Made by a program: the position numbers and the translations under genes | Assembly (NCBI RefSeq): GCF_008033115.1 | Contig: NZ_CP041203.1 | Coordinates: forward strand, 1,550,001-1,614,000 | Direction of reading: 5' to 3' | DNA from: Cellulomonas sp. Y8 | GTDB lineage: Bacteria; Actinomycetota; Actinomycetes; Actinomycetales; Cellulomonadaceae | Length of the DNA stretch: 64,000 bases | In this document: positions 25,055 through 34,000 of the stretch, piece after piece | How positions within the stretch are numbered: the stretch's first letter is position 1 | Layout: each line of letters begins with the position of its first letter | The notes under the pieces: model-generated | Databases searched by the model: none | Seen by the model: only the letters and a program-made list of their open reading frames with translations | Told to the model about the DNA's origin: nothing

Positions 25055-25921
25055 ATGTCCGAGCCTCCCGCCGCCGAGCCCGCCGAGCCCGCCGCGACCG
25101 ACGACCCGCAGCGGTTCCGGCTGCTGCTCGTCCCCGGCGTCGTCCCCGCCTCCTGGGTCAGGACCTGGCGCGAGCGGGTCGCCGACGTGCCGCTCGAGCT
25201 GGTGCACGCGCCCGCCGCCGACGCCGGCGCCGTGCTCGCGCGGGGCGAGGCCGACGCCGCCCTGCTCCGGCTGCCGGTCGACCGCGACGTGCTGTCCGCG
25301 ATCCCGCTGTACGTCGAGACCACCGTCGTCGTGCTGCCGAAGGACCACGTGCTCACCGCCCTCGACGAGGTGGCGCCGGACGACCTGGCCGAGGAGACGC
25401 TGCTCACCCCGGCCGACGACGTGCTGCGCTGGACCGACGCGCCCGGCGAGCCGTCGCTGCTGCCGCCGCCTGCGACGACCGAGGAGGCGGTGGCGCTCGT
25501 CGCGTCGGGCGTCGGGCTGCTGCTCGTGCCGCAGTCGCTGGCCCGGCTGCACCACCGCAAGGACCTGACGTACCGGCCCCTGACGGACGCGCCGGGGTCG
25601 CAGGCCGCGCTCGCCTGGCTCGCGGACCGGGACGGCGACCCGCTGGTCGAGGAGCTGATCGGCATCGTGCGGGGGCGGACGGTGAACAGCTCGCGCGGGC
25701 GCGGGGCGGCGGGCTCGGCCCCGGCGGGCGCCGAGCGCACGGACGCGAGGACCGGCGGGTCCGGGAAGGGTACGGCCGGGAAGGCGGCGTCCGGCAGGGG
25801 CGCGACCGGCAGGGGCGGGGCTGCCACCCGCGGCGGCCGGCCGTCGTCCGGCTCCGGCGGCGGGCGCGGTCGTGCGGGCGGCGGCCGACCCGGTTCGTCC
25901 CGCGGTCGCAAGGGACGCTGA
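25055..25921 (+). CDS. LysR-type effector-binding domain protein without HTH
   Basis: A 288-residue protein with the LysR substrate-binding fold (residues ~20-215) but no N-terminal winged helix. Typical features are RLLLVPGVVPASW at the start, GEADAALLRLPVD, YVETTVVVLPKDH, and SGVGLLLVPQSLARLHHRKD near the end of the domain. Residues ~215-288 form a disordered Gly/Arg/Ser/Lys-rich tail ending GRKGR that could bind nucleic acid. ATG 25055 is probably leaderless. Without an HTH it cannot act as an ordinary LysR regulator by itself; the adjacent DUF5997 protein is an obvious candidate partner. Confidence 0.82.
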   Translation: MSEPPAAEPAEPAATDDPQRFRLLLVPGVVPASWVRTWRERVADVPLELVHAPAADAGAVLARGEADAALLRLPVDRDVLSAIPLYVETTVVVLPKDHVLTALDEVAPDDLAEETLLTPADDVLRWTDAPGEPSLLPPPATTEEAVALVASGVGLLLVPQSLARLHHRKDLTYRPLTDAPGSQAALAWLADRDGDPLVEELIGIVRGRTVNSSRGRGAAGSAPAGAERTDARTGGSGKGTAGKAASGRGATGRGGAATRGGRPSSGSGGGRGRAGGGRPGSSRGRKGR

Positions 25922-25924
25922 GGC

Positions 25925-26665
25925 GTGCACATGCCCGCCCCGGGCCTCCGGGTCACGGTCCTCACCGGCGCCGGCGTCTCGACCGGCGCCGGCATCCCCG
26001 ACTTCCGCGGGCCCGACGGCACCTGGACCCGGCACCCCGAGCAGGCCGAGCTGCTGGAGATCGACCGGCTGGTCGCCGACCCGGACGTGCGGCGACGCGG
26101 CTGGCAGATGTGGCGGACGCACCCGGCGTGGACGGCGCGGCCGGCGGCGGGGCACCGCGCCCTCGTCGACCTGGCGGCGGCCGGCCGGCTGCAGGCGCTG
26201 CTGACCCAGAACTTCGACGGGCTGCACCAGGCCGCGGGCTCCGACCCGGACGACGTCGTCGAGCTGCACGGCACGCTGCGCACGACGTCCTGCCTGGTCT
26301 GCGGCGACCGGCAGCCGACCGCGGACGTGCTCGCCCGCATCGACGCGGAGCCCGACCCGCCGTGCGCGGTCTGCGGGGGCATCCTCAAGCCGGACGTCGT
26401 CTACTTCGGCGAGCGGCTGCCGGACCGGGCGCTGGAGCGCGCGATCGCCGCGGCCACCGACGGGGACGTGCTGCTCGCCGTCGGCACGACGCTGACCGTG
26501 GAGCCCGTGGCGAGCCTGGCCGCGCTCGCCGCCGACTCCGGCGCCGAGGTGATCATCGTGAACGCCGAGCCCACGCCGTACGACCGGATCGCCGACCGGG
26601 TCGTGCGGGAGCCGATCGAGGAGGCGCTGCCGGCGCTGGTCGCGGAGCTCCTGGCCCGCCCCTGA
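25925..26665 (+). CDS. NAD-dependent protein deacylase, Sir2 family
   Basis: A ~245-residue sirtuin that removes acyl groups from lysines at the cost of NAD+. The NAD-binding motif is LTGAGVSTGAGIPDFRGPDG, then TQNFDGLH, the catalytic His in VELHGT, and a zinc site built from CLVCGD and CAVCGG. GTKLTV-like TTLTVEP and IVNAEPTPYD complete the cofactor pocket. It starts 3 bp after the LysR-like gene; GTG 25925 is preferred, with ATG 25931 as an alternative. The short spacing suggests cotranscription with the LysR-like gene. Confidence 0.93.
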   Translation: MHMPAPGLRVTVLTGAGVSTGAGIPDFRGPDGTWTRHPEQAELLEIDRLVADPDVRRRGWQMWRTHPAWTARPAAGHRALVDLAAAGRLQALLTQNFDGLHQAAGSDPDDVVELHGTLRTTSCLVCGDRQPTADVLARIDAEPDPPCAVCGGILKPDVVYFGERLPDRALERAIAAATDGDVLLAVGTTLTVEPVASLAALAADSGAEVIIVNAEPTPYDRIADRVVREPIEEALPALVAELLARP

Positions 26666-26684
26666 CCGCCCCGTCTGCCCGACG

Positions 26685-26735
26685 GTGGAAGGTTCTGACC
26701 GACACGCCCTCGGCGTGTCGGTCAGAACCTTCCAC
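26685..26735. repeat. Long perfect inverted repeat, family C copy 1
   Basis: Perfect 24-bp arms (26685-26708 and 26712-26735) with a 3-nt loop, beginning GTGGAAGGTTCTGACCG and ending near the apex with ACACGCC. It is 20 bp past the sirtuin stop. The outer GTGGA and the apex GGCGTGTCGGT are shared with the repeat at 49611-49662. It would make a very stable terminator-like hairpin, without a U-tract. Confidence 0.88.
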
Positions 26736-26798
26736 TCGACGAGCGCGACCCGCCCGGGAGGACTCTGCCGGCTGCCCGTCCCCGCCGATGAGCAGGGG

Positions 26799-26997
26799 GT
26801 GAGCCGCCCCCGCACCGCCGTCCTCGTCACCCTGACGCTCGCCGCAGGCGCCGTCGCCCTGACGCTGCACGCCGGGCCCTACTGGGTGGACGTCGTGCGG
26901 CACCGGGTCGCCGAGCAGCGCTGGCCCGAGCAGCGGGCCCCGGATCGAGGCGGCGGTCGACGCGGTCGTGCTCAGCGCGGACCTCGTCGCCCCCTGA
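26799..26997 (+). CDS. Small membrane protein, probably frameshifted
   Basis: From GTG 26799 a signal-like or membrane segment reads RPRTAVLVTLTLAAGAVALT, then YWVDVVRHRVAEQRWPEQRA. Around 26938-26943 (GGGCCCCGG) a one-base shift gives RIEAAVDAVVLSADLVAP and a stop at 26995-26997, making ~66 residues of plausible composition. In the unshifted frame the coding pattern is lost. I do not recognise a family. The call rests on codon-position GC pattern and the hydrophobic N terminus. Confidence 0.4.
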
Positions 26998-27058
26998 CGG
27001 CCGGGGTCAGGTGGGCCGCGTCACGCCGCGAGGACTTCCCTGCATGGGACAGACGTCC

Positions 27059-27076
27059 TATAGTCCACGTGGAGTA
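27059..27076 (+). promoter_or_regulatory. padR promoter and operator
   Basis: TATAGT (27059-27064) is a good -10, with a weak TTCCCT -35 17 bp upstream. A 16-bp near-palindrome TAGTCCACGTGGAGTA (27061-27076, one mismatched pair) overlaps the -10. PadR regulators commonly bind such sites over their own promoter, so autoregulation is likely. Confidence 0.6.
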
Positions 27077-27094
27077 ATCAAGAAGGAGCATCAC

Positions 27095-27652
27095 GTGGCC
27101 GGCACGCTCACCCCCCTCGCAGTCGCGGTCCTCGCGCTGCTGGTCGAGCGTCCCCTGCACCCCTACGAGATGCACCAGGTGCTCCTGCACCGCGCCACCG
27201 ACCGCATCGTGAAGGTCCGCCCCGGCTCGCTCTACCACTCGGTGGACCGGCTGCACCGGGACGGCCTCGTGCGGGCGGTCGGCACCGAGCGCGCCGGCAA
27301 CCGCCCGGAGCGCACCACCTACGAGATCACCCCGGCCGGACGCGACGCGCTCTCCGAGCAGCTCGCCGCGATGATCGCCGCCCCGGTCAACGAGTACCCC
27401 CGCCTGCCGCTCGCGCTGGCGGAGGCGCACAACCTGCCGAAGGACACCGTCCTGACCCTCCTCCGCGACCGGCGCACCCGGCTCGCGTCGGAGCTCGACG
27501 GCCTGCGCTCGGGAGTCGACCGCGTCCGGGCCAAGGGCCTGCCGGCCCGCTACTGGATCGACCTGACCTACCAGATCGCGGTCTACGAGACCGAGTCGAC
27601 CTGGATCGGCACCTTCATCGAGGGCATCGAGTCCGGCGACATCGCCTGGTGA
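27095..27652 (+). CDS. PadR family transcriptional regulator
   Basis: A 185-residue regulator. The N-terminal winged helix is clear (LAVAVLALLVERPLHPYEMH, then KVRPGSLYHSVDRLHRDGL and ERTTYEITPAGR). A C-terminal helical dimerisation domain follows (~100-185), placing it in the longer PadR-s2/AphA-like group. GTG 27095 follows AAGGAG at 27083-27088. It precedes an MFS multidrug-type transporter by 69 bp on the same strand, the usual arrangement for ligand-relieved repression of an efflux pump. Confidence 0.92.
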   Translation: MAGTLTPLAVAVLALLVERPLHPYEMHQVLLHRATDRIVKVRPGSLYHSVDRLHRDGLVRAVGTERAGNRPERTTYEITPAGRDALSEQLAAMIAAPVNEYPRLPLALAEAHNLPKDTVLTLLRDRRTRLASELDGLRSGVDRVRAKGLPARYWIDLTYQIAVYETESTWIGTFIEGIESGDIAW

Positions 27653-27721
27653 CCCGGCGCGGCCCGCCGCGCACCCCTCCCACCCGCTCCGCGCGAGCAC
27701 GCTTCCCTGCGAGGAACCCGC

Positions 27722-29248
27722 ATGTCCGAGACCGCCCGTCCCTGGCCCGCCCTCTGGGCGCTGGTCGTGGGCTTCTTCATGATCCTGGTCGACACCACGA
27801 TCGTGTCGGTCGCCAACCCCGCCATCATGGCCGGGCTCGGCACCGACATCGACGCGGTCATCTGGGTGACCAGCGCCTACCTGCTCACCTACGCCGCCCC
27901 GCTGCTCGTCACCGGGCGGCTCGGCGACCGCTTCGGGCCCAAGCCCGTCTACCTCACCGGCCTCGTGGTCTTCACGCTGGCGTCGCTCGCCTGCGGACTC
28001 GCCGGGTCGATCGGCGTGCTGATCGCCGCGCGCGCCGTGCAGGGCCTGGGCGCCGCGCTGATGACCCCGCAGACGATGGCCGTCATCACCCGGATGTTCC
28101 CGCCGGACTCCCGCGGCAAGGCCATGAGCCTGTGGGGCGCCGTCGCCGGCGTCGCGACGCTGGTCGGCCCGATCCTCGGCGGCGTGCTCGTCGACGGGCT
28201 CGGCTGGGAGTGGATCTTCATCGTCAACGTGCCGGTCGGCGTCGTCGCGTTCGTGCTCGCCTGGCGGCTGGTGCCGCGGCTCGAGACGCACGCGCACCGG
28301 TTCGACGTGCTCGGCGTCGTGCTCAGCGCGCTCGGCATGTTCCTGCTGGTGTTCGGCATCCAGGAGGGCCAGTCCTACGACTGGGGCCTGATCGGCGGCT
28401 GGCTGCCGGTGTGGGGTGTCGTCGGGGCCGGCGTGGTCGTGCTCGCGCTGTTCGTCTGGCACCAGGCTCGGACGAAGGACGAGCCGCTGCTGCCCCTCGG
28501 CCTGTTCCGCGACCGGAACTTCGCGCTCGCCAACGGCGCGATCAGCGCCCTCGGCTTCACGGTGACCTCGATGTCGCTGCCGCTGGTCTTCTACTACCAG
28601 CTCGTCCTCGGGTTCTCCCCGACCCGGTCGGCGCTGATGCTCGCGCCGATGGCCGTGATGACCCTGGTGCTGTCGCCGGTGATCGGCCGCCGCGTCGACA
28701 CCGCGAACCCGCGGAACATCGCCCTGGTCGGCATGCTGCTCCAGGCCGGCGCGCTGGTGTGGTTCTTCCTCTGGCTGAGCCCCGACCCCGACCAGTGGGC
28801 CCGGCTGCTGCTGCCGAGCGCGGTGCTCGGCGTCGCGAACGCCTGCCTCTGGTCGCCGATCTCGTCGACCGCGACCCGCAACCTGCCGCGCGCGCAGGCC
28901 GGCGCCGGCTCCGGCGTGTTCAACACGACCCGGCAGATCGGCTCGGTGCTCGGCTCGGCCGCCATCGCGGCGCTCATCCAGGCGCGGCTGGTCGCCGAGC
29001 TGGGTCCCGGTGCGGCGGACTCCACCGGCGCGGCCGAGGCGGCGGGCTCGCTGCCGGAGTTCCTGACCGGCGGCTTCTCCGACGCCATGGCGCAGTCGCT
29101 GCTGCTGCCGGCCGCGATCGCCCTGGTCGGCGCGGTGCTGGTCGCGTTCTTCGTCCGCCCGGAGCGCGGCGCGCCCGGCGCCCCGGCGGCGACCCCGACG
29201 CAGGCGTCCGCGCCGACTACGCCGTCCACACCGGCGCCCACTGCCTGA
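27722..29248 (+). CDS. MFS drug transporter, DHA2 (14-helix) family
   Basis: A 508-residue EmrB/QacA-type proton-driven efflux pump. Motif D1-like LVDTTIVSVANPAIM lies in helix 1, GRLGDRFGPK is motif A between helices 2 and 3, and GPILGGVLVDGLGWEWIF is motif C, typical of antiporters. About 14 hydrophobic helices are visible, followed by a short Ala/Thr/Pro tail. ATG 27722 follows GAGGAA. It lies downstream of the PadR gene and is probably in the same transcript. The drug or metabolite exported is not predictable. Confidence 0.93.
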   Translation: MSETARPWPALWALVVGFFMILVDTTIVSVANPAIMAGLGTDIDAVIWVTSAYLLTYAAPLLVTGRLGDRFGPKPVYLTGLVVFTLASLACGLAGSIGVLIAARAVQGLGAALMTPQTMAVITRMFPPDSRGKAMSLWGAVAGVATLVGPILGGVLVDGLGWEWIFIVNVPVGVVAFVLAWRLVPRLETHAHRFDVLGVVLSALGMFLLVFGIQEGQSYDWGLIGGWLPVWGVVGAGVVVLALFVWHQARTKDEPLLPLGLFRDRNFALANGAISALGFTVTSMSLPLVFYYQLVLGFSPTRSALMLAPMAVMTLVLSPVIGRRVDTANPRNIALVGMLLQAGALVWFFLWLSPDPDQWARLLLPSAVLGVANACLWSPISSTATRNLPRAQAGAGSGVFNTTRQIGSVLGSAAIAALIQARLVAELGPGAADSTGAAEAAGSLPEFLTGGFSDAMAQSLLLPAAIALVGAVLVAFFVRPERGAPGAPAATPTQASAPTTPSTPAPTA

Positions 29249-29294
29249 CCCCGCCTGACCCCCCTCCTCCCCCGCGCCACCGCGCCACCGCGCG

Positions 29295-29365
29295 CCGAGT
29301 GCGCAACCGACACGTCGAGTGCCTATCCAGCCGATAGGCACTCGACGTGTCTCTTGTGCATTCGG
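29295..29365. repeat. Long two-part inverted repeat, related to family B
   Basis: Inner arms of 19 bp, GACACGTCGAGTGCCTATC (29309-29327) and its exact reverse complement (29333-29351), with a 5-nt loop. Outer 12-bp arms (29295-29306 and 29354-29365) add a further stem with two G-U-type mismatches, giving ~31 paired positions. CGACACGTCGAGTGCCTA aligns with family B CGACGCGTCGAGCGAGTA. It lies between convergent genes (MFS and CDF transporter). Confidence 0.85.
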
Positions 29366-29456
29366 CGGTGGGCGGGAGGGCGGGAGGGCGGGCGGCGGCA
29401 GCGGGAGAGAGGGGGGCGGCGGGGCGCGGGGCAGCGGGCGGGCCGCGTGTCCGCAG

Positions 29457-30509
29457 TCAGCGCGAGCCGGCGCCCGCGCGGCGCTCGTCCTCGCCCTCCG
29501 CCGCGGCGACGCCGGGCAGCATCTCCTCCGGGAGCTCCTCGACCGGCACCACGACGAGGTCCTGCACCTTCCAGTCCAGCGCGGTCGCGGCCTCCCGAGC
29601 CTCCGCGAGCTCCCGCAGGCTCGGCGCCCGGCCGTCCCGGGGCACGACGAACGCCTCCACGTGGAACACGTGCCCCTGGTCCCGGACCCGCGACCGCGCG
29701 TCCTCGACCCAGGGCAGCGCCCGGAGCCGGGCGTCGACCTCGCCGGTGAGCGGGTGCGGCTCGTCGCCGTCGACGGTGGTCGCGCGCGCGTCCATGAGGG
29801 CACCGGAGGCGACCCGCAGGTTGGCGATCCCGTCGCGCAGGATGCTGACCGAGATGAACAGCGCCGCGGCGGAGTCGGCCCACCACAGGCCCGCGCCGAT
29901 GCCGAGGATCCCGACGACCGACCCCAGCGCCGTCATCCAGTCGGCCTTGTTCATGTCGGCGTCGGCGTACAGGACGCGGTCGTGCAGCGTGCGGGCCAGC
30001 GGCATCTTGGCCCGGCCGAGCAGCACCGGCGGGATCCCGGTCAGCACCATCGCGCCGATCATCGGCCAGCCGGCCCAGAACACGTGGTCGCCGAGGTGCA
30101 TGACGCCCACCGGCGGGTGCTCGGCGGCCAGCAGCCCGCTCCCGGAGTCGAGCACCAGGAACGTGCCCATCGTCAGCAGCGCCGCCGCCGCGACCAGGTG
30201 ACCGACCCCGACCGACCGGTGGTACCCGTAGGGGTGCGCGGTGGTCGGCCGGCGCCGCGCGAACCGGACGGCGACCAGGAACGAGATCGGCGGGATGAAC
30301 GACAGCAGGTCCTCCGCCCAGGCGGCCTTCATCGCCTGCGAGCTGCCCATCACCAGGTAGACGAGCGTGACGCCGACCAGGAGGAACGCGATCGTGCCCC
30401 ACGCGAGCCGGATCGCCCGGCGCAGCGCCGCCGACTGCTCCTCCGGCAGCTCGGTGTGCCCGAACGTGACGCCGCCCTCGGCCCCGGCGGCCGGCCCGCG
30501 GCCGCTCAC
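29457..30509 (-). CDS. Cation diffusion facilitator (CDF) metal transporter
   Basis: A 350-residue CDF-type cation/proton antiporter. The membrane domain (residues ~25-230) contains HPYGYHRSVGVGHLVAAAAL after helix 2 and DADMNKADWMTALGSVVGIL in helix 5; in canonical members such positions carry His and Asp metal ligands. A cytosolic ferredoxin-like C-terminal domain follows (HPLTGEVDARLRALPWVEDA through VQDLVVVPVEELPEE). The start GTG 30509 overlaps the stop of the lipoprotein gene upstream, so translation is coupled. The transported metal (Zn, Mn, Fe, Co) is not clear. Confidence 0.85.
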   Translation of the reverse strand: MSGRGPAAGAEGGVTFGHTELPEEQSAALRRAIRLAWGTIAFLLVGVTLVYLVMGSSQAMKAAWAEDLLSFIPPISFLVAVRFARRRPTTAHPYGYHRSVGVGHLVAAAALLTMGTFLVLDSGSGLLAAEHPPVGVMHLGDHVFWAGWPMIGAMVLTGIPPVLLGRAKMPLARTLHDRVLYADADMNKADWMTALGSVVGILGIGAGLWWADSAAALFISVSILRDGIANLRVASGALMDARATTVDGDEPHPLTGEVDARLRALPWVEDARSRVRDQGHVFHVEAFVVPRDGRAPSLRELAEAREAATALDWKVQDLVVVPVEELPEEMLPGVAAAEGEDERRAGAGSR

Positions 30510-30982
30510 GGCAGCACGTCCCGGTGCTCCTCCAGCAGGAAGGTCTCCAGCCGGACGAGGAACGCGTTCTCGCCGAGCGGCGCGGCCATGACGTGCGGCT
30601 CGGGCTCGCCGCGCTCGTCCGGCACGGTCGTGTACGGGGTGGTGAGCGCCGCCTGCGCCGACCAGGGCGACCGGCCGGTGAACCCGCCGATGACCAGGTC
30701 CAGCTCGCCGGCCTCCAGGTCGCCGATGAGCACCTCCTCGCTGCCGGCGGTCCAGTCGACCTCGGCGTCGAGGGTCTCGGCGAACTCGGCGACGATCTCG
30801 GCCTCGAGCCCGGACGGCGCCGCGCCCTCCTGGACCTCGGTCCACGGCGGGTTGGCGGTGACCCCGACCCGGAGCGCGTCCCCCGTCACCCGCTCCAGCG
30901 TGCCGTCGGGGTCGGCGGGGAACCCGCCCGAGCACCCCGCCAGCAGCGCCGCGGTCAGCAGCAGTCCTGCGGTGCGTCTCAT
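30506..30982 (-). CDS. Half-length family 3 solute-binding lipoprotein
   Basis: A 158-residue lipoprotein with lipobox LLAGC (Cys 17). The sequence LRVGVTANPPWTEVQEGAAP, then GLEAEIVAEFAETLDAEVDW and LEAGELDLVIGGFTGRSPW, matches the first lobe of family 3 amino-acid-type binding proteins, which are usually ~250 residues. The second lobe is reduced to ~50 residues. No ABC permease or ATPase accompanies it; instead it is coupled by a 4-bp overlap to a CDF metal transporter. It may sense or scavenge a metal-amino-acid complex, but that is speculative. Confidence 0.8.
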   Translation of the reverse strand: MRRTAGLLLTAALLAGCSGGFPADPDGTLERVTGDALRVGVTANPPWTEVQEGAAPSGLEAEIVAEFAETLDAEVDWTAGSEEVLIGDLEAGELDLVIGGFTGRSPWSAQAALTTPYTTVPDERGEPEPHVMAAPLGENAFLVRLETFLLEEHRDVLP

Positions 30983-31025
30983 GCGGCCCGAGTGAAGCGC
31001 CTTCCCGGCGTGCCCGCACGCCGGG

Positions 31026-31062
31026 GCCGCGCTCCCCCGGTCAGGACCCGGGGGAGCGCGGC
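31026..31062 (-). terminator. Hairpin terminator after the adhesin gene
   Basis: Perfect 15-bp arms GCCGCGCTCCCCCGG (31026-31040) and CCGGGGGAGCGCGGC (31048-31062) with a 7-nt loop, starting 8 bp past the adhesin stop. No U-tract. Confidence 0.7.
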
Positions 31063-31069
31063 GCCGAGG

Positions 31070-34000
31070 TCAGCCCCGCCGGCGCGCCAGGCGGGCGCTC
31101 AGCGCGAGGCCGCCGAGCCCGAGCAGCACCGCAGCGGCCGCCGCGAGCAGACCGACGCCCGCGCCGGTCACCGCGAGCGCGCCCCCGCCGGGGGTGACCA
31201 CGACGCCGGCGACGGCCTCGACGGGGTCGCCCGCGCCCGGGTCGCCCGGGTCGCCCGGGTCGCCCGGCAGCGTCGGCCCGAGCACCCGCACCAGCCCCGC
31301 GTCGACCGTCGGGTCCAGGTAGTCCGCCGCGACCCCGTCCTCGGGCAGCGCGGGGCGCACCCGGGGCTCGCCGGCCCCGAGCACCACGTCGCGCGTCCAG
31401 CCCGCGGCGTCCGCGTCGGAGTCCTCCGCCGCGTCGCCCTGCCGCGCGGCGGTGAACCCGTACCGCCCCGCGAGCACGCCGTCGAGGACGAACCGCACGC
31501 GGTAGGTCCCCGCCGGCAGCAGGTCGAACTGGTACCGCCCGTCCGCATCGGTGGTGGTCGTGGCGACCGGCTGGTCCGAGCCGGCGGCGTACAGCCGGAC
31601 CGTCACCCCGCCGACGCCCGGCTCCCCCGGGCCCTGGCGACCGTCGCGGTCCTCGTCGAGCCACACCCGGTCCCCGAGGGCGAACGTCCGGTGCACGGCG
31701 ACGCCGGCCCGGTTGGGCTCGAGCGTCTCGTGCTCCACGCCGGAGGGCGTCACGCTGGCGGTGGTGACCACCATCGTGTTCCAGGCCGGGGCGTCGACGT
31801 CCGCCGCCGCGGTGTCGTAGGCCGTCGCGGACCGGGTCCGGAACGTCGCCGTGACCGTCTCGCCGGGCTGCAGGTTCGCCGCCGACAGGTCCAGGTCGAC
31901 GCGCAGGCCGCGCACCCGGGTCAGGTCGTCGACCTGCTCCGCGGGGGTCCACACGTCGGCCGCGCAGCCGGCCCCGAACGGGTCGGCCGAGCGCGGGTCG
32001 CCGGTGTAGGTGCAGCTCGCGCCGTCCAGCAGGTACGACACGGTCGACGTCGCCCCGTCGGGCAGGCCGGAGAGCCGCAGGTCGCCGAGGTACTCGGTGG
32101 CCCACACGCTCCCCCGCGCGCTGCTGCTCTGGGACCGCGAGGTCCCGGTGTCGCCCGCGAACGGCAGCACGTCCACCAGGGTGGCGCTCGCCGTCGGCAG
32201 GTTGCCGGTGTTGGTCACCCGCAGCCGCCAGGTCTCGGTCCCGCCCGGCTGGGTGCGCACGAGGCACGGCGTCCGGTAGAAGCCGTCGGCGGACACGCAC
32301 TCCTGCCCGTTCGCCGAGGTGTTGACCACCCCGGTCGGGGCGGCGCCCGGCGCGAGGTCCTCGGCGACGTCCTTGACCCGCAGGTAGTTGGGCAGCGCCA
32401 CCACGTCGACGCGCGCGGTCGCCTCCCGGGTGAGGCCGTCCGCCGACGACAGGACGAACCGGTTGGTCAGCACGGACCCGGCCGGTGTCCCCGCGCGCAC
32501 GGCGAGCGGCACCGTGACGGCCACCTGCTCGCCGGGCATGAGCCGCGTGCCGGGCGGGAAGGTCACCCGGACCGCGCCGCCGTCGACCACCACGGACGGC
32601 TCGGCCGCCGCGATCGCCGCATCACCCGGCGTGACCGCGACCGCGGCGGTGCCGTACGCGTCGGGGTCGTACACGAGCTGCGGCCCGGCGGCGTCCGCGG
32701 GCAGCACGTCGGCCAGCACCGGGTCCACGATCGGCGCGGTGCCGGTGTTGGTCGCGGTCAGCCGGAACGGCAGCCGCGAGCCGGGACCGGTCATGGTGGT
32801 GGCGGGCGTCTTGGTCACGGCGGCGTCCACGACGCCGTCCGTGACCGTGTAGGTCGCCACGGCCGGATCCAGCACGACGGGCGCCGGCTGGCGCTCCGCC
32901 TGCACGGTCCCGGTGACCTCGTTGGTCAGCGCGCCGGCCGGCACCTCGGCGCCGGTGCTCCGCAGGGTCGACCGCGGGCTGAGCGCGAGCACCGCGGTGG
33001 GCCCCTCGAAGCCGCCGACCCGGCGGTTCGCGAACCAGGACCCGGCGGGCGCCTGGAACGTCACCCGGACGCCGGTGACGTCCGCCGCCGACGTGCCGTC
33101 CGGGAGCGCCGCGGCGCCGTCGGGCAGCGGCGGCATCGTCGTGCTGACGCCGGCCGGCAGCGCGCTGGTGACGGGCGCGGTCCACGCGCCGTCGACGCGG
33201 TACTGCACGGCGGCGGTGTAGCCGGCGCCGTCGGCCGCGGTCACCCCGGCGAGGGCCTCGAGGCCCACCAGGTCGAACGCGTCCCAGAACGCCTCGGAGG
33301 TGTCCTCCAGCACGTAGGTGGCGGGCCGGCTGACGGCCTCGTCGCTGACCCGGCGCGCGCTGAGCGACAGCCGCACCGTGCGGTCCTCCGCGGCGTACCG
33401 CGTCCCGGTGTCCGGGGACATCGACTTGGCGAGCGCGCCGTCGAGCGGCTGCAGCGCCTCCGGGTACAGCACGGTGGCCGCCTGCGCGACGTCGGCGGGC
33501 GTGCCGGGGCCGAGGTCGCCGAGCAGCGTGTTGGTGAGCGTGGTCGACGGCGCCGCGTCGGCGGTCCCGGTGATCGGCGCACCGGCGCGGGTCTCCGCCC
33601 GCAGCACCGTGTCCGCGACGACGACCAGCGCCGCACCGTCCGGGAGGGTGCCGTCGGCACGGGCTTCGACGGACACCACGTCCGCGAGGTCCGCCGCCGA
33701 CAGCGCCGCGACGGCGGCCGCCGAGCCGAGGTCGTGCAGCACCCCGCCGTCGGCGCCGCGCAGCACGACCCGCAGCGTCCCGGTCCCGGCCGGGGCCGTC
33801 ACCGCGAGGCGCGTCAGGTCGACGTGCTCGAACGTGCTGCCGTCGTCGGTCGCCGGGTCCGGGTCGAGCAGCCGCAGCGCACCGACGGGCACGCCGGACA
33901 CGTTCTGCACCCGCATGGTCAGGCGGTTGGCGGGCCGGTCCGCGCCCGGCTCGGCGTTGTCGACACCGATCAGCGCGGACGCGTCCCGCCACGACTTGCT

